DNA from: CAVPGP01 sp963718065
GTDB lineage: Bacteria > Actinomycetota > Thermoleophilia > Gaiellales > Gaiellaceae
NCBI GenBank assembly: GCA_963718065.1
Contig: CAVQYE010000021.1
Location: 48,824 to 112,823 of the forward strand
Length of the DNA stretch: 64,000 nucleotides
Direction: 5' to 3'
Below the pieces are notes generated by a model. It saw only the letters and a list, made by a program, of their open reading frames with translations. It had not been told where the DNA came from and ran no database searches. A program made the translations under genes and the position numbers. Shown in pieces: positions 35,501 through 43,277 of this stretch. Each line of letters begins with the position of its first letter. The first letter of the stretch is position 1.

Positions 35501-36495
35501 CACCCTCCTATAGACCCCGTCGCCGCTCGCCACGAGCCCGGCGAGCTCGAGCTCGGCGAGCGCCGCGGCAAGCGCGCCCGCGTCGAGAGCCCGCGACGCG
35601 TGACGAGCTCGTCGATGGACGCCGCACCCGTCGTCGAGCGCGTCAAGCACGTGTGCCGCGCCGGCGACGACAGGCGGCGGCTCGACGGCGGCCAACTCGA
35701 TGCCGAGACGCCTCGAGGACGTCCGTCGCAGCGCGTCAGCGGCGATCGCGCCGAGGCGCAGCAGCGCGTTCGTCCCGCGCGAGAGGCCCGACGTGATCTC
35801 GCCCGGCACGGCGAGCACCTCGCGTCCTTCCTCGAGCGCGAGGTCGGCGGTGATCAGCGCGCCGCTGCGCTCGCGCGCCTCGACGACGACCGTCGCCAGC
35901 GCGAGACGCCCGCGACGATCCGGTTGCGAGCCGGGAAGCGCCACGGCGCGGGCTCCACGCCGGGCGCGTACTCGGAGACGATCAGGCCCTGCTCGGCGAT
36001 TCTGCGCGCGAGCTCGCGTGCGCGCCGGGTAGTCGCGGTCGATGCCGCAGCCGAGCACGCGCGACGGTGCGACCCGACGACTCGAGCGCGCCGCGATGCG
36101 CCTCGGCATCGATCCCGCGCGCGAGGCCCGCTGACCACGACGAGCCCGGCCGCCGCGAGCTCGCGCCCGAGCGAACGCGCGACTCGCGCGCCGTAGGCCG
36201 AGCAGGCACGCGCGCCGACGATCGCGACGGCCGGCTCGGAGCAGCACCTCGACGTCCGCGGCTCCCGCGCAGGAAGAGGCCCGGCGGCGGATCGTGGATC
36301 GACCGCAGCAGCCGCGGAAACGCCGCGTCGGCCCGCCCGAGCCAACGGAGCCCGGTCGCCGCCAGCGCTGCGAGGATATGCTCCGCGCGTCGAAGCGCGC
36401 GCCGAGATCGCCGCAAAACGCGACGTCGCGGGGCTCGCGAACGAGATGGGCGACCCGTTCTCGGACGCATACGCGGCGAGCACGAGGTCGCTCAC
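35500..36495 (-). CDS. dprA: DNA-processing protein DprA (Smf), multiple frameshifts
   Basis: Reconstructed from three frames. The early part has AALAATGLRWLGRADAAFPR and LLRSIHDPPPGLFLRG. The Rossmann-like core has AIVGARACSAYGARVARSLG, VVSGLARGIDAEAHRGAL, IAEQGLIVSEYAPG, ARNRIVAG and LITADLALEEGREVLAVPG with the SRGTNALLRLGA end, all diagnostic for DprA. A winged-helix tail (ALDAGALAAALAELELAGLV) follows. DprA loads RecA on incoming single-stranded DNA during transformation. The GTG start overlaps the comM stop, as in many genomes. Four or more indels interrupt the reading. Confidence 0.85.
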
Positions 36496-37952
36496 GACGA
36501 CTCGCCTCCAGCGGCGAGCGGTACGAGAGCGCCTCGGCGACGTGCTCCGGCCGCGACCGCGTCGCCGCCGCCAGCGCAGCGATCGTCGCGCGACCCGAGC
36601 GACACGGGCGCGACCACGGCCCGAGAGCGGTAGGCGCTCGACCGCTCGGGTCGAGCAGCGCGTCGGCCTCCGGCACGCGGGCCGGAGTCGCCTCGTCGAG
36701 TCGCGCCCGGGCCGCCTCCACGCGGCGCCGCACCGCCTCCGAGGCCTCCCCACGCCCGTCGGCGAGCTCCTGAGCGCGTGCCCGCGGCACCGCGACGACG
36801 AGATCGAACCGGTCGAGCAGCGCGCGCGAGAGCTTGTCGCGGTACCGGGCGAGCCGCTGCGGCGAGCACGAGCACTCGGCGCCGGGATCGCCGCGCGCTC
36901 CGCAAGGGCACAGATTCATCGTCCCGACGAGCTGGAAGCGCGCGGGGAAGACGACACGCCCGGCCGCCCGCGCAATGCTGATCGCCCCGTCCTCGAGCGG
37001 CTGGCGAAGCGCCTCGAGGGCGGGGCGTTGGAACTCGGCCAGCTCGTCGAGCAGCAGCACGCCGTGGTGGGCCAGGCTCGCCTCACCGGGACGAAGCCCT
37101 GGCCCGCCGCCGACGATCGCGGCCGTCGAGGCACTGTGATGCGGCGCGCGGAACGGCGGCAACCAGACGAGAGGCCGGTCGGGCGGGAGCAGCCCGGCGA
37201 CCGAGTGGATCCGCGTGACCTCGAGTGCTGCTTCCTCGTCGAGCGGCGGCAGGATGCCCGGCAGGCGCCGTGCGAGCATCGTCTTCCCCGTTCCGGGCGG
37301 CCCACCGAGCAGCAGGTTGTGACCGCCGGCGGCGGCGATCTCGAGCGCGCGGCGGGCGCGCTCCTGGCCACGGACGTCGGCGAGATCTGCCGTGGCGGGA
37401 GGCGGTGCCGGTTCGCGGGGCCGTCCCACGTGCGCGGCGGCGCATCGCCCCGCAGGTACGCGACCGCATCGGCAAGGTGCGGCACCGGAATCGGCTCGAC
37501 GCCCGCCAGCGCCACCTCGGGCGCCGACTCGGCGGCGCAGAGCAGCCGTCCGGAGTCCCGAGCGGCGCGCACCCTCGGCCGACGCAAGCGCGCCTCCGAC
37601 GGGCCGCAGTCGACCGTCGAGCGCGAGCTCACCGACGGCCGCGTGGCCCGCGAGCGCATCGGGCGGGATCTGACGCGACGCAGCCGAGCACGGCGAGAGC
37701 GATCGGCAGGTCGAAGCCCGAGCCCTCCTTGCGGAGCTCCGCCGGCGCGAGGTTGACGGTGATCCGCCGCTGTGGCCATTCGAGCTCGGCGGACGTGATG
37801 CCGCTGCGGACGCGCTCCTTCGCCTCCTGGCACGCGCGGTCGGCGAGCCCGACGATCGCGAACGCCGGCACGCCGTGCTGGAGATGGGCCTCGACCTCGA
37901 CCCGGCGGGCGTCGAGCCCGACGAGTGCGTGCGTGACGGTGCGGGCGAGCAC
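36492..37952 (-). CDS. comM: ComM/YifB Mg-chelatase-like AAA+ ATPase, frameshifted
   Basis: About 490 residues after correction. The N-terminal Lon-like fold starts LARTVTHALVGLDARRVEVE and contains VGLADRACQEAKERVRSG and ITVNLAPAELRKEGSGFDLP. After a shift near 37,675 come EVALAGVEPIPVPHLADAV and then, after another near 37,430, the AAA+ part with LLLGGPPGTGKTMLARRLPG (Walker A), FRAPHHSAS, LAHHGVLLLDELAEF (Walker B) and GTMNLCPCGARGDP. ComM promotes branch migration in natural transformation. The C-terminal EALSYRSPLE is followed by the dprA overlap. An operator-like repeat sits 35 bases upstream. Confidence 0.88.
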
Positions 37953-37986
37953 CTACGTCACGTTAGGCATCAACCTCGCACGTGTC

Positions 37987-38004
37987 TTTCACAATTGTGT
38001 GACG
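37987..38004. promoter_or_regulatory. Operator-like inverted repeat upstream of comM (TTTCACA-N4-TGTGACG)
   Basis: TTTCACA-ATTG-TGTGACG on the plus strand, symmetric in TCACA-N4-TGTGA. It lies 35 bases upstream of the comM start codon. The same 14 fixed positions recur at 40,159-40,176 upstream of rnhB. The binding protein is unknown. Confidence 0.5.
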
Positions 38005-38014
38005 AAAGGCGCCG

Positions 38015-39134
38015 TTACGCGCGGGCGACGAGCACGTCTTCGTAGTACTCGCCGGAGCGCAGGCCGGTGCGGCGGTTCACGTGCCGGCGCAACCGGCAAT
38101 CGAGCTCGAGGCCCGCGCGCTCGAGAATCGCCGGGTAGAGCTCACGGCGGTCGTTGACGACCACGAGCAGCGGCGCGCCGGGCTCGAGCGCCTCGCGGCT
38201 TCGGGCGAGCACGGCGGCGACGCCGGCCGAATACGCCTCGATCGCGGCTCGGCTCGTTCCACGCGCCGCGGCGCCGAGCTCGAGGTCGCGCCGGTCGTCG
38301 AGCCCGAGCAGCTCGTACGCGTAGCGATGCTGCTCGTGGTAGTCGATCAGCCCCGGATACGGCGGCGAGGTCAGCACAGCCGTCGATCGCCGGCAGCTCC
38401 AGCTCGCGCGAGTCGCCGTGGAGGACGTCGGCCGAACCCTTGCCACGCAGACGGGAGAACTCCTTGATCCGCTTCAGCGTGTCGAGCGTGTACCGCGAGA
38501 CGAATTGCCTCGCAGTCGCCACCGGCCGGCACGTGCGCTTGTGCTTGTGGCACCAGTACTCGTCGAGCTGCGGCGCACGCGGGAAGTCGAGGTCGAAGTG
38601 CGTCGTCCGCCGGGCGGAGCGGGCGGCGCGGGCGAGGATCACGCGCAGGACGTCTGCGTGCTCGTAGCCGTCGACGAGCGACCGGAAGAAGAGCAGCTCG
38701 GCGGCGGCTTCCGGCGCGTACCAGTCGCGGACGAACGGCGGCACGTCGCTGAGCGGCTCCAGCTTGAAGCGGCTGAACCGGGCCAGCGCGTCGCGAAGCT
38801 CGCGTTCGAGGACGAAGAGGTTGTAGCGCTCGGTCTTGACCCGCATCAGCAGGCAGTTGAACGCCGCGACGTCGATGCCGACCGCATTCCGGCCGCTCTC
38901 GAGCGACTGGACGAGCGTCGTCCCCGAGCCGGCGAACGGATCGAGCACGCGCGCGCCGGGTGCGACGTAGCGCTCCAGCAACGTCTCGACGAGCTGCGGA
39001 ATGAACTTGCCGAGGTACGGGTGAAGGCGGTGGACGTGCTTCGTCCGCACGCGCTCCGGCAGGTCGCTTTCCGACCAGGAGAGCTCGAGATCGATCTTGG
39101 CGTAGAGGGCGTCCTGCGTGGGGGCCACGCCCAC
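38015..39134 (-). CDS. Orphan DNA methyltransferase (TSPPY type), one frameshift
   Basis: About 372 residues. The N-terminal part has HRLHPYLGKFIPQLVETL and the SAM-binding motif I VLDPFAGSGTTLVQSL, and after a one-base insertion near 38,380 the frame resumes as GVLTSPPYPGLIDYHEQHRY, the catalytic motif IV of N4-cytosine or N6-adenine methyltransferases (TSPPY favours N4-cytosine). The rest is a normal C-terminal half ending YYEDVLVARA. No restriction enzyme is next to it, so it seems solitary and may mark the genome for regulation, replication or defence evasion. It sits inside the otherwise conserved yraN-comM junction. Confidence 0.82.
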
Positions 39135-39149
39135 GGGGTTCGAGTCGCG

Positions 39150-39512
39150 CTAGAACGCTCCTTCCACGCGGTCGAGCCGGCCCGCTCGCTCGACCACGAC
39201 GTCGAAGCGCACTTCGAGCTGCGAGAGCTCCGGCCGCGCGGCGAGCCACGCCTCGGCGGCGCGCCGGATCCGGCGCTGCTTTTCCGGCCCGACCATGTCG
39301 AGCGGATCGCCCCAGCGATCGCCCGTCTTGGCCTTCACTTCGCAGAACACGAGGCGCCTTCCACGACGGGCGACGACGTCGATCTCGTTGCCGCCTGCCC
39401 ACGCGTTGACGTCCAGGATCCGGTACCCACGCAGGAGGTAATGACGTGCGGCGCGGTGCTCGGCCCTCAGGCCGACGCGGCGGCGGCGAGCTCCTCTTCC
39501 GTCCGGTAGCAC
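39150..39512 (-). CDS. yraN: YraN/UPF0102 family protein
   Basis: About 120 residues of the UPF0102 fold: AARHYLLRGYRILDVNAWAG then GNEIDVVARRGRRLVFCEVK (a PD-(D/E)XK-like core E-I-D...E-V-K) and RRIRRAAEAWLAARPE. YraN proteins are nuclease-fold proteins of unclear role that usually sit beside rnhB. The start is uncertain: a GTG at 39,512, overlapping the rnhB end by 46 bases, gives RRRVGLRAEHRAARHYLL, and an ATG at 39,545 is further upstream. Position between rnhB and comM matches the standard cluster. Confidence 0.82.
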   Translation of the reverse strand: MLPDGRGARRRRVGLRAEHRAARHYLLRGYRILDVNAWAGGNEIDVVARRGRRLVFCEVKAKTGDRWGDPLDMVGPEKQRRIRRAAEAWLAARPELSQLEVRFDVVVERAGRLDRVEGAF

Positions 39513-40126
39513 AGCGCCTGAAAGGACATCCGGTGGATCTCGCAAGGCCCGCGCTCGCGGACGACGCGCGAGTGGCCGGGCGTGATGTAGCCGACGTGCG
39601 ACGAGAAGCCGAACGCCGGATAGAGCGCGTCGGCGCGCTGCATGTAGCGGTCGCGGGTCACCTTGGCGATGATCGAGGCGGCGGCGATCGCGGCGCTCTT
39701 CGTGTCGCCGTCGACGACGGCGCGATGCGGCGGCGCCTCCTTGCCGAGCCGGAAGCCGTCGACGAGGCAGACATCGGCGGGCTGACAGCCGCGCAGTGCG
39801 GCGCGCAGACCGGCGAGGTTGGAGCGATGCAGCCCGTTACGGTCGATCGTGCCGGGCGTGAAGACGTGCACCGAGACCTTGGTCGCGGAGGACATGACGG
39901 CGTAGAAGAGCTCTTCGCGCGCCGTGTGCGAGAGCTGCTTCGAGTCGTTCAGCCGCGCGAGCGACCGGACGCGGTGGTCGCGCAGCTGCTCGTAGTCGAG
40001 CAGCACGCCGGCGACGACGAGCGGCCCTGCGAGCGAGCCCCGCCCGGCCTCGTCTGCGCCCGCGACGAAACGGACGCCGAGCCGGCGGTCGAACCGAAGG
40101 AGCTTCTGGCCGATCGGTGTGGCCAC
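39467..40126 (-). CDS. rnhB: Ribonuclease HII
   Basis: 219 residues. The catalytic DEAGRG box is at residues 25-30 (AGADEAGRGSLAGPLVVA), LNDSKQLSHTAREELF follows, the second Asp is in VCLVDGFRLG, and DGDTKSAAIAAASIIAKVTRD completes the site. RNase HII cuts the RNA strand of RNA/DNA hybrids, including single ribonucleotides in DNA. Its start lies 80 bases after rplS, and a palindromic operator-like sequence occurs 33 bases upstream, so it may have its own promoter. Confidence 0.95.
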   Translation of the reverse strand: MATPIGQKLLRFDRRLGVRFVAGADEAGRGSLAGPLVVAGVLLDYEQLRDHRVRSLARLNDSKQLSHTAREELFYAVMSSATKVSVHVFTPGTIDRNGLHRSNLAGLRAALRGCQPADVCLVDGFRLGKEAPPHRAVVDGDTKSAAIAAASIIAKVTRDRYMQRADALYPAFGFSSHVGYITPGHSRVVRERGPCEIHRMSFQALCYRTEEELAAAASA

Positions 40127-40158
40127 GTCGCGAGGATAGCCGCGCCACCGGCGCGAAT

Positions 40159-40176
40159 CGTCACAGCTCTGTGAAA
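40159..40176. promoter_or_regulatory. Operator-like inverted repeat upstream of rnhB (second copy)
   Basis: Read on the minus strand it is TTTCACA-GAGC-TGTGACG, identical at all 14 fixed positions to the site upstream of comM. It lies 33 bases before the rnhB start codon and after the rplS terminator. Confidence 0.5.
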
Positions 40177-40186
40177 GAAGTGCGCT

Positions 40187-40207
40187 AAAAGCGCGCGGAG
40201 CGCGCTT
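40187..40207 (-). terminator. Intrinsic terminator overlapping the rplS stop codon
   Basis: On the minus strand AAGCGCGC-TCC-GCGCGCTT followed by TT forms an 8-bp stem with a three-base loop. Its first two A come from the rplS TAA stop. It should end or attenuate the rplS transcript before rnhB. Confidence 0.65.
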
Positions 40208-40556
40208 AGGACTGCTGCTTCTCGCGGACGCGGGCCTTCTTGCCGACGCGGCCGCGGAGGTAGTACAGCTTCGCCCGGTTGACGTCGCCGATCTGCGTCA
40301 CTTCGAGCTTCTCGATCTTGGGCGAATGCAGGGGGAACGTGCGCTCGACGCCAACGCCGAACGAGTTCTTGCGAACCGTGAAGGTCTCGCGCGAGCCGGC
40401 GCCCTGGCGCTTGATCACGATGCCCTCGTAGACCTGCACGCGGCGGCGCTGGCCCTCGATCACCTGGAAGTGCACGCGTACGGTGTCGCCCGCTTTGAAG
40501 CGCGGGATGTCACTGCGCAGCTGCTGCTGCTCGAGGTGTTCGATGACCTTGCTCAT
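40206..40556 (-). CDS. rplS: 50S ribosomal protein L19
   Basis: 116 residues, the normal L19 length. IPRFKAGDTVRVHFQVIEG and RVQVYEGIVIKRQGAGSRET are the conserved core, then FGVGVERTFPLHSPKIEKLE and RAKLYYLRGRVGKKARVRE. L19 sits at the subunit interface of the ribosome. The ATG at 40,556 is the standard start (SKVIEHLE). It follows lepB and trmD as in the usual rimM-trmD-rplS order, but the 229 bases between lepB and rplS suggest a separate promoter or leader. Confidence 0.97.
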   Translation of the reverse strand: MSKVIEHLEQQQLRSDIPRFKAGDTVRVHFQVIEGQRRRVQVYEGIVIKRQGAGSRETFTVRKNSFGVGVERTFPLHSPKIEKLEVTQIGDVNRAKLYYLRGRVGKKARVREKQQS

Positions 40557-40785
40557 AGGAAAGATGTCGGCGGGGCCGCCGACCGCGGCATGGTAGCGAA
40601 ATCCTGGCCCGGCGTGCGTTTGGGTCGAGCGCGCCGGTCCATCACGCATCTAGGTCCCATCCCTAGCCCCCACCCACCCGGGGATCCATCCAGGATAGCC
40701 GTCGGCGCCGCACGGGACCGAGACGAAAGTGGAACTTTTCCTGGCGCCGCGTGAACCGCGCTGCTCGCGCCGACGACGAGCCCTC

Positions 40786-41388
40786 CTAGCGCAGCGTGAG
40801 GCGCTTCGGTGGCCAGTACGTGGCGAAGACCTTGCCGATCAGGTTCTTCCGCGGCACGGTGCCCCAGTCGCGCGAGTCGCAGGAGGAGTTGCGGTTGTCG
40901 CCCATGAAGAAGTACCGGCCTGCCGGGATCCGTCGCGGCTCCTCGGTCCTGTCGTCGCGACGGTCGACCTGGATGTACGGCTCGGCCAGCAGCTTGCCGT
41001 TGATGTAGACCCGGCCGGCGCGCTCCGACCACACCTCGCCTGGGAGGCCGATCAGGCGCTTGACGAACGTGCCGCCCGCACCGCAGCGCTTCACGGCCGC
41101 GGGCGGCGTGTTGAAGACGATGATGTCGCCGCGCTTCGGCGAGGTGAAGTGGTACAGGAACCGCGCCGCGAGCACCCGGTCCGAGTACGAGGCCTCGCAG
41201 CCGGGGTCCGGCGCCGCGCAGTGCAGCGTCGGCTCCATCGACGACGACGGTATGCGGTACGGGTTCACGACCCAGGCCTTGATCGCCAGCACGATCACGA
41301 TCGCGCCGACGATGGTCACCAGCCAGTCGATCGTCACCCGCCAGCCGTTCGACATGCCGTGCGTGAGGCGATCGAGCGGATGCCTCAT
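40786..41388 (-). CDS. lepB: Signal peptidase I (copy 1)
   Basis: 200 residues with one N-terminal membrane helix (residues 20-38, IDWLVTIVGAIVIVLAIKA). The catalytic Ser50 lies in RIPSSSMEPTL and the general-base Lys110 in FVKRLIGLPGE. Box E is FFMGDNRNSSCDSRDWGTV. It cleaves signal peptides from exported proteins at the outer membrane face. The first 55 residues are almost the same as in the second lepB at 42,211-42,813. The ATG start overlaps the trmD stop by 4 bases. Just after its TAG stop comes a sequence resembling a shortened copy of the 5,922 palindrome. Confidence 0.95.
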   Translation of the reverse strand: MRHPLDRLTHGMSNGWRVTIDWLVTIVGAIVIVLAIKAWVVNPYRIPSSSMEPTLHCAAPDPGCEASYSDRVLAARFLYHFTSPKRGDIIVFNTPPAAVKRCGAGGTFVKRLIGLPGEVWSERAGRVYINGKLLAEPYIQVDRRDDRTEEPRRIPAGRYFFMGDNRNSSCDSRDWGTVPRKNLIGKVFATYWPPKRLTLR

Positions 41389-42026
41389 CGGATGTGCTCC
41401 CGGCGCCAGGCCTCGACCTTCCCGTGATCGCCCGACAGCAGCACCGCCGGCACATCCCAGCCCCGGAACTCTGCGGGCCGGGTGTAGTGCGGATACTCGA
41501 GGCCGCCGCCCAGCTCCTCCGAGAAGGACTCGATCTCACCGGACCCGGCCGCCAGCGCGCCCGGCAGCCGGCGCGCGATCGCGTCGACGACGACCATCGC
41601 GGGCAGGTCGCCGTTCGAGAGCACGTACGGCCCGATCGATACGGCGTCGGTGCAGAGGTGCTCGACGATCCGCTCGTCGAAGCCCTCGAAGCGGGCGGAG
41701 AGCAGCGTCACGTGGTCGGCCGCCGCGAGCTCCTCGACGACCGCCTGCGTCAGCTGCCGTCCCTTCGGGGAAAGCGCCACGACAGGCTGGGACGGCGCTC
41801 CGCCGTACACGGCCTCGAGCGCCGCCGAGACGACGTCCACACGCAGCACCATGCCGGCGCCGCCGCCGTACGGCTCGTCGTCGACCTGGCCGCCGGTCAG
41901 CGGCGTGTAGTCGCGGTAGCTGAAGAGCCGCAGGTCGAGCTCGTTGCCGAGCACCGTCGCGACCGGCCGCTGCTCGGTCAGCCAGGCAAAGGCGTGCGGG
42001 ACCAGCGTGAAGACATCGAGTTGCAA
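41385..42026 (-). CDS. trmD: tRNA (guanine-37-N1)-methyltransferase
   Basis: 213 residues. The SPOUT knot shows DYTPLTGGQVDDEPYGGGAG at the start, LSPKGRQLTQ, GPYVLSNGDLPAMVVVDAI (SAM site) and VLLSGDHGKVEAWRRE at the C-terminus. TrmD adds m1G37 next to the anticodon and prevents frameshifting. Slightly shorter than E. coli TrmD (255) because the C-terminal domain is reduced. It follows lepB copy 2 across a 168-base palindromic repeat, an unusual gap in this normally tight operon. Confidence 0.96.
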   Translation of the reverse strand: MQLDVFTLVPHAFAWLTEQRPVATVLGNELDLRLFSYRDYTPLTGGQVDDEPYGGGAGMVLRVDVVSAALEAVYGGAPSQPVVALSPKGRQLTQAVVEELAAADHVTLLSARFEGFDERIVEHLCTDAVSIGPYVLSNGDLPAMVVVDAIARRLPGALAAGSGEIESFSEELGGGLEYPHYTRPAEFRGWDVPAVLLSGDHGKVEAWRREHIR

Positions 42027-42045
42027 GGTCGAAAGCCTAGAGGTC

Positions 42046-42213
42046 TAGATGGTTGATGCCATGGCGGAGTGCGCCTGGGGATGGCTCAGGCCAAGCCGTG
42101 TGGTCGGGTCAGCCGATGAGCAGGCTGGTTTGCCTGGACGAGGCTGAGCCGGCCGCACGGCGCCGCGCATGAGCCACCAGCCAGACGTGCTCCGTCGTGG
42201 CATCAGTCGTCTA
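42046..42213. repeat. 168-nt structured palindromic repeat, copy A (family 1)
   Basis: About 88% identical to 60,346-60,516, with a 38-40 base block in the left half identical. The ends pair as TAGATGGTTGATGCC with GGCATCAGTCGTCTA (15 pairs including G-T), then GGAGTGCG with CGTGCTCC, and inside GCCGTGTGGTC with GGCCGCACGGC and GGGTCAGCC with GGCTGAGCC around a small CAGGC/GCCTG hairpin. Its last three bases are the lepB copy 2 stop codon, and its first base lies 20 bases before the trmD start on the same transcript. It could be an mRNA structure between the two genes or a miniature mobile element. Confidence 0.85.
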
Positions 42214-42813
42214 ATGGAGGGAGATCCGGCTCGGCGGCCAGTAGGTGGCGAAGACGTTGCCGATCAGGTTGTCCCGCGGCACTGCGCCCCAGCGACGCGA
42301 GTCGCACGAGAACTTGCGGTTGTCGCCCATGAAGAAGTAGTGCCCGGCGGGGATCTTCCGGTCGGGCCACGTCTCCGCGTCCCGGCGGTTGGCCTTCACC
42401 CACGGCTCGTTGAGCGGCCTACCGTTGATGTAGACGATGCCGTCCTTCTCGGCCCACGTCTCGCCCGGGAGGCCGACGAGCCGCTTGACGTAAACGCCTG
42501 CCGAGCCGCACAGCGTCAACGCCTTTTGCGGTGCCTGGAAGACGACGATGTCGCCGCGCTTCGGCTTACGCACGTGGAAGCAGATGCGACAGGCGAGCAC
42601 GCGGTCCGAGAAGCCTGCCTCGCAGCCGCCGCCGGGCCGGGCGCAATGCAGCGTCGGCTCCATGGACGAGGACGGGATGCGGTACGGATTGACGACCCAC
42701 GCCTTGATCGCGAGCACGATCACGATCGCGCCGACGATCGTCACCAGCCAGTCGATCGTCACCCGCCAGCCGTGCGGCATGCCCTCGGTGAGTCTGTCAA
42801 CGGGCCCTCTCAT
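42211..42813 (-). CDS. lepB: Signal peptidase I (copy 2)
   Basis: 200 residues with the same plan as copy 1: membrane helix at 20-38, catalytic Ser50 (RIPSSSMEPTL), Lys110 (YVKRLVGLPGE) and FFMGDNRKFSCDSRRWGAV. The pocket region differs (CRICFHVRKPKRGDIVVF, with extra cysteines), so substrate range could differ. It starts within the rimM stop (ATGA overlap). Two copies around trmD, with about 85-90% DNA identity over the first 160 bases, point to tandem duplication kept alike at the 5' end. The TAG stop is the end of a 168-base palindrome. Confidence 0.95.
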   Translation of the reverse strand: MRGPVDRLTEGMPHGWRVTIDWLVTIVGAIVIVLAIKAWVVNPYRIPSSSMEPTLHCARPGGGCEAGFSDRVLACRICFHVRKPKRGDIVVFQAPQKALTLCGSAGVYVKRLVGLPGETWAEKDGIVYINGRPLNEPWVKANRRDAETWPDRKIPAGHYFFMGDNRKFSCDSRRWGAVPRDNLIGNVFATYWPPSRISLH

Positions 42814-43277
42814 TGGGCTGCAAATTCTGAGGCGACGACGATTCGCCTTCCCGGGACGTCGACCTGCCGGACGCAGTCCTCGACCAGCGGCAGCATCAGC
42901 CCCGTGTCGAGCGCCAGAATGTCGTTCGCGGGATACGGCTGCACGTCCTGGACGTGGCCGAGCGGCGCACCGGCCTCGTCGACCACCTCGAGCCCGACGA
43001 GCTCGAAGACGTAGTACTCGTCGGCCGGCAGCTCGGGCAGCTCGGCGCGCGGCACCGTCAGCTCTGCGCCGCGCTCGACGGGACGGTCGAGGCGGATCGC
43101 GATTCGCCCGCCGCCGACACGCTTCGACGAGACGACCTCGGCGCGCTCGCCCTCGACGAGCACGGTCGCGCCCTTGGCGAACCGCTGCGGGTCCTCGCTC
43201 GGCCGCTCGACGACGAAAGACCCGTCGAGACCATGGGGACGACCGACACGGCCGACGTTGACGAGCTCCTCGGTCAT
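42810..43277 (-). CDS. rimM: Ribosome maturation factor RimM
   Basis: 155 residues, with the start LVNVGRVGRPHGLDGSFVVE (RimM N-terminal beta-barrel) and the PRC-barrel-like C-terminal DEYYVFELVGLEVVDEAG followed by VQPYPANDILAL. RimM binds S19 and helps assemble the 30S head. It overlaps the metallophosphoesterase upstream and lepB copy 2 downstream by 4 bases each, so the three are coupled. Confidence 0.95.
   Translation of the reverse strand: MTEELVNVGRVGRPHGLDGSFVVERPSEDPQRFAKGATVLVEGERAEVVSSKRVGGGRIAIRLDRPVERGAELTVPRAELPELPADEYYVFELVGLEVVDEAGAPLGHVQDVQPYPANDILALDTGLMLPLVEDCVRQVDVPGRRIVVASEFAAQ

Noticed and set aside
33290..37429. A single 1,379-codon minus-strand open frame
   Set aside because: It is a chance read-through created by frameshifts. 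It stitches comM, dprA and FAD-oxidase segments and covers parts that are out of frame with each protein.
40557..40785. An L19 leader RNA regulating rplS
   Set aside because: The 229-base gap holds several GC hairpins, but I could not match any to the described ribosomal-protein leader; part of it looks like a relic of the 5.9-kb palindrome.
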